Positions 8,323 through 9,698 of a DNA stretch of 9,698 nucleotides are shown piece after piece. Source of the DNA: Ohtaekwangia sp036568665 (GTDB lineage: Bacteria > Bacteroidota > Bacteroidia > Cytophagales > Cyclobacteriaceae). The position numbers and the translations under genes are program-made. How positions within the stretch are numbered: position 1 is the stretch's first letter; each line of letters starts with the position of its first letter. The stretch lies in NCBI RefSeq assembly GCF_036568665.1, contig NZ_DATCSD010000358.1, forward strand, positions 1 through 9,698, read 5' to 3'. The notes under the pieces were generated by a model. It was not told the DNA's origin and ran no database searches. It saw only the letters and a list, made by a program, of their open reading frames with translations.

Positions 8323-9093
8323 ATGAAAATCGATAATAAAATATTTTTGATGATAGCAGCTGTGATGCTCACATTAACAGCTTGCCAGGAAGAGCATGAA
8401 TTGGGTGCGCCTCCGAAAACTTCAGACCTGAAGTTTTCGGTAACGCAAGATGCAGCTTATGACAACCGAATTTTTCTTCAAAGTAACACTCCGGGAACTA
8501 TTGCATACTGGGACTATGAAGTTGGAGTATCCAACAAGTTAATGGATACTGTGATTAATCCATTTGGCGGTGACCATTGGGTTAAATACGGAGCCCTTGG
8601 ACAAGGGGGAATCACATTTGATTCAGTAAAGATAACGATAAGTAAACTTGATGATGCTTATTTCTCCGATCCAAATTGGGAGCTTTTAACGAATATGGCT
8701 GCCGGGAAATATTGGAAGGTATCTTCTGTTTATCTCGGGCCGGAAAGTGATTATACTTCAACTTGGTGGACACCAGATATAAGTAGTGATGCAAATGCAA
8801 ATGATAGTATATATTTTGATCTGAATGGAAGTTATAATTTTAAACGATATCATGCGGGTACTATTGAAAAGGCTTTGTATTCATTCAAGTTGGATAAGAC
8901 TAAAAATAGTATAACCATTGTAAGCGGCTCTGTTAAAATGCCATTCTTTGACTACGGTAACAATGGCTTAGCGGTAAACAAGTACAACATTGCCAAGCTA
9001 ACCGATGATACATTAATTGTTTCGCAAGGTGCTTCGCTTTTTGGAAAAACAGATGATTGGGCTTGGTATACTATTTACAAAGCAACAAACTAA
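8323..9093 (+). CDS. Small lipoprotein with PKD-like and lipocalin-like parts, candidate accessory glycan-binding protein
   Basis: A 256-residue lipoprotein, third in the SusCD block. Residues 1-21 form the signal peptide (lipobox LTAC, Cys21). QEEHE follows, acidic residues fitting the Bacteroidota lipoprotein export signal to the cell surface. Residues about 32-112 look like a divergent PKD-like sandwich (IFLQSNTPGTIAYWDYEVG, and DSVKITIS at the end). Residues about 126-256 begin KYWKVSSVYLG and include YFDLNGSYNF, then strands through LTDDTLIVSQG to WAWYTIYKA. This is the pattern of a small lipocalin-like barrel. There is no catalytic motif that I recognise. Its position after susD, 27 bases away and before the terminator, suggests an accessory surface binding protein (SGBP-B or SusE slot), though it is far shorter than known xyloglucan SGBP-B proteins. 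Bases 8761-8940 are only about 32% G+C by hand count, lower than neighbouring coding sequence. Domain calls are by eye and moderate. Confidence 0.8.
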   Translation: MKIDNKIFLMIAAVMLTLTACQEEHELGAPPKTSDLKFSVTQDAAYDNRIFLQSNTPGTIAYWDYEVGVSNKLMDTVINPFGGDHWVKYGALGQGGITFDSVKITISKLDDAYFSDPNWELLTNMAAGKYWKVSSVYLGPESDYTSTWWTPDISSDANANDSIYFDLNGSYNFKRYHAGTIEKALYSFKLDKTKNSITIVSGSVKMPFFDYGNNGLAVNKYNIAKLTDDTLIVSQGASLFGKTDDWAWYTIYKATN

Positions 9094-9110
9094 AGGTTAG
9101 TAGTTCTTTC

Positions 9111-9146
9111 AAAAAAAGGGAATTGAAAAAACAATTCCCTTTTTTT
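9111..9146 (+). terminator. Strong intrinsic terminator, bidirectional in form
   Basis: AAAAAAAGGGAATTG at 9111-9125 pairs perfectly with CAATTCCCTTTTTTT at 9132-9146 around a loop of six A. The core GGGAATTG/CAATTCCC stem is followed by seven T on the top strand. Because of the A-tract on the other side it would also work on the bottom strand. It lies 17 bases after the stop of the small lipoprotein gene and ends the susCD block. The GH2 gene begins only 17 bases beyond it, so either transcripts read through or this hairpin sets a lower level of the GH2 message. Confidence 0.9.
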
Positions 9147-9163
9147 ATATAAATCATTATAAC

Positions 9164-9698
9164 ATGAGTATAAAACTTTGCTTTTCCTGGTTAACACTGC
9201 TGCTGATTATGTTTTCATGCAACCGGAAAAGCGATGCTACAAGAGTAACTGGAGCTTTAACCGATGAATGGAAATTCCAATTGTCAGATACGATAGAGGC
9301 CAGCTCTGCAAATTTCGATGATTCAAAATGGAGAGTGCTGAACCTTCCGCACGACTGGAGTATAGAAGGGGAATTCAGTGAGAAAAACCCTGCAGGTGTT
9401 GGCGGTGGTGCGCTGCCCGGAGGTATAGGCTGGTATCGAAAAAGTTTTGTATTGCCACCGGAAGATAAAGACAAGAATATATTTATACGTTTTGATGGTG
9501 TTTATCGAAACAGCGAAGTATGGATCAATGGTACTTCCTTAGGTAAAAGACCTAACAGCTATATATCGTTCGAATATGACCTGACTCCCTATCTTGATTT
9601 TACCGGTAAACAAAACGTGTTAGCTGTTAAAGTAGATAATTCGCAACAGCCTAACTCTCGCTGGTATTCAGGTTCTGGTATATATCGCGATGTTACAC
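9164..9698 (+). CDS. GH2 glycosidase lipoprotein, probable beta-galactosidase (N-terminal part)
   Basis: The first 178 codons of a gene that runs past the window end. The signal peptide ends in the lipobox MFSC with Cys19 lipidated. The mature part is the GH2 N-terminal sugar-binding jelly roll: WKFQL near residue 45, LPHDWSIEG from 61, GGALPGGIGWYRKSF around 81-95, then FDGVYRNSEVWINGTSLG and a final RWYSGSGIYRDV. These are hallmarks of Bacteroidota GH2 beta-galactosidases; other GH2 activities such as beta-glucuronidase or beta-mannosidase remain possible because the catalytic glutamates lie outside the window. With the GH31 alpha-xylosidase it would remove galactose from xyloglucan side chains, as BoGH2A does in the Bacteroides ovatus locus. 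The residues after Cys19 (NRKS) are basic, suggesting a periplasmic location. ATG 9164 is chosen for the complete signal peptide. There is almost no room for a promoter of its own after the terminator. Confidence 0.9.
   Translation, partial: MSIKLCFSWLTLLLIMFSCNRKSDATRVTGALTDEWKFQLSDTIEASSANFDDSKWRVLNLPHDWSIEGEFSEKNPAGVGGGALPGGIGWYRKSFVLPPEDKDKNIFIRFDGVYRNSEVWINGTSLGKRPNSYISFEYDLTPYLDFTGKQNVLAVKVDNSQQPNSRWYSGSGIYRDVT

Noticed and set aside
210..9105. The 10-base word GTTAGTAGTT occurs at 210-219 and 9096-9105
   Set aside because: Tens of shared 10-mers are expected by chance in a window this long, and the two contexts (leader and pre-terminator) have nothing else in common.
9157..9474. A 105-codon open frame on the minus strand over the GH2 start
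   Set aside because: The + strand here encodes a clear lipoprotein signal peptide and GH2 sugar-binding motifs. The antisense product is low-complexity and lacks a family signature.
1..9698. CRISPR array, tRNA, rRNA, insertion sequence or phage attachment site
   Set aside because: I saw no regularly spaced repeats, no cloverleaf with a CCA end or TTCGA arm, no transposase motif, and no flanking duplications.

Overview
The window comes from a Bacteroidota genome. It carries a susC/susD pair, lipoprotein signal peptides, no Shine-Dalgarno sequences ahead of the genes and a moderate G+C content that looks to be in the low to mid 40s. The protein style suggests a free-living plant-polysaccharide degrader of the Cytophagales/Chitinophagales type rather than a typical gut Bacteroides, but the genus cannot be fixed from this stretch. 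All supported genes lie on the + strand and form most of one polysaccharide utilization locus (PUL).

Layout: (1) 1-137 is the last 44 codons of an AraC-type DNA-binding domain, probably the end of the PUL's own regulator. (2) 138-718 is a long leader of about 580 bases with no gene recognisable by family. It holds a possible 34-residue membrane microprotein (241-345) behind a TAnnTTTG promoter box, several inverted repeats and two CpG-centred palindromes. (3) 719-3550 encodes a GH31 lipoprotein with an inserted PA14 domain, most like the xyloglucan alpha-xylosidases. (4) 3616-6675 is a SusC-type TonB-dependent transporter. (5) 6679-8295 is its SusD partner lipoprotein. (6) 8323-9093 is a small lipoprotein with a PKD-like part and a lipocalin-like part, in the position of an accessory surface glycan-binding protein. 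(7) 9111-9146 is a perfect 15-bp hairpin terminator. (8) 9164 to the window end is the first 178 codons of a GH2 glycosidase lipoprotein, probably a beta-galactosidase.

How the parts fit: SusD and the small lipoprotein would capture oligosaccharides at the cell surface and SusC would import them. The GH31 and GH2 enzymes would then strip alpha-xylose and beta-galactose side groups in the periplasm. The pairing of a PA14-GH31 alpha-xylosidase with a GH2 enzyme points to galactosylated xyloglucan. That substrate is an inference, and no backbone-cleaving endo-glucanase is seen here. Residues just after the lipidated cysteines support this division: they are acidic in the two binding proteins and basic in the two enzymes.

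This is a recognisable kind of system and not a wholly new one. The less ordinary parts are the small PKD/lipocalin lipoprotein, a strong terminator only 17 bases before the GH2 start, a perfect 22-bp palindrome inside the susC signal-peptide codons, and the long structured leader with its possible microprotein.
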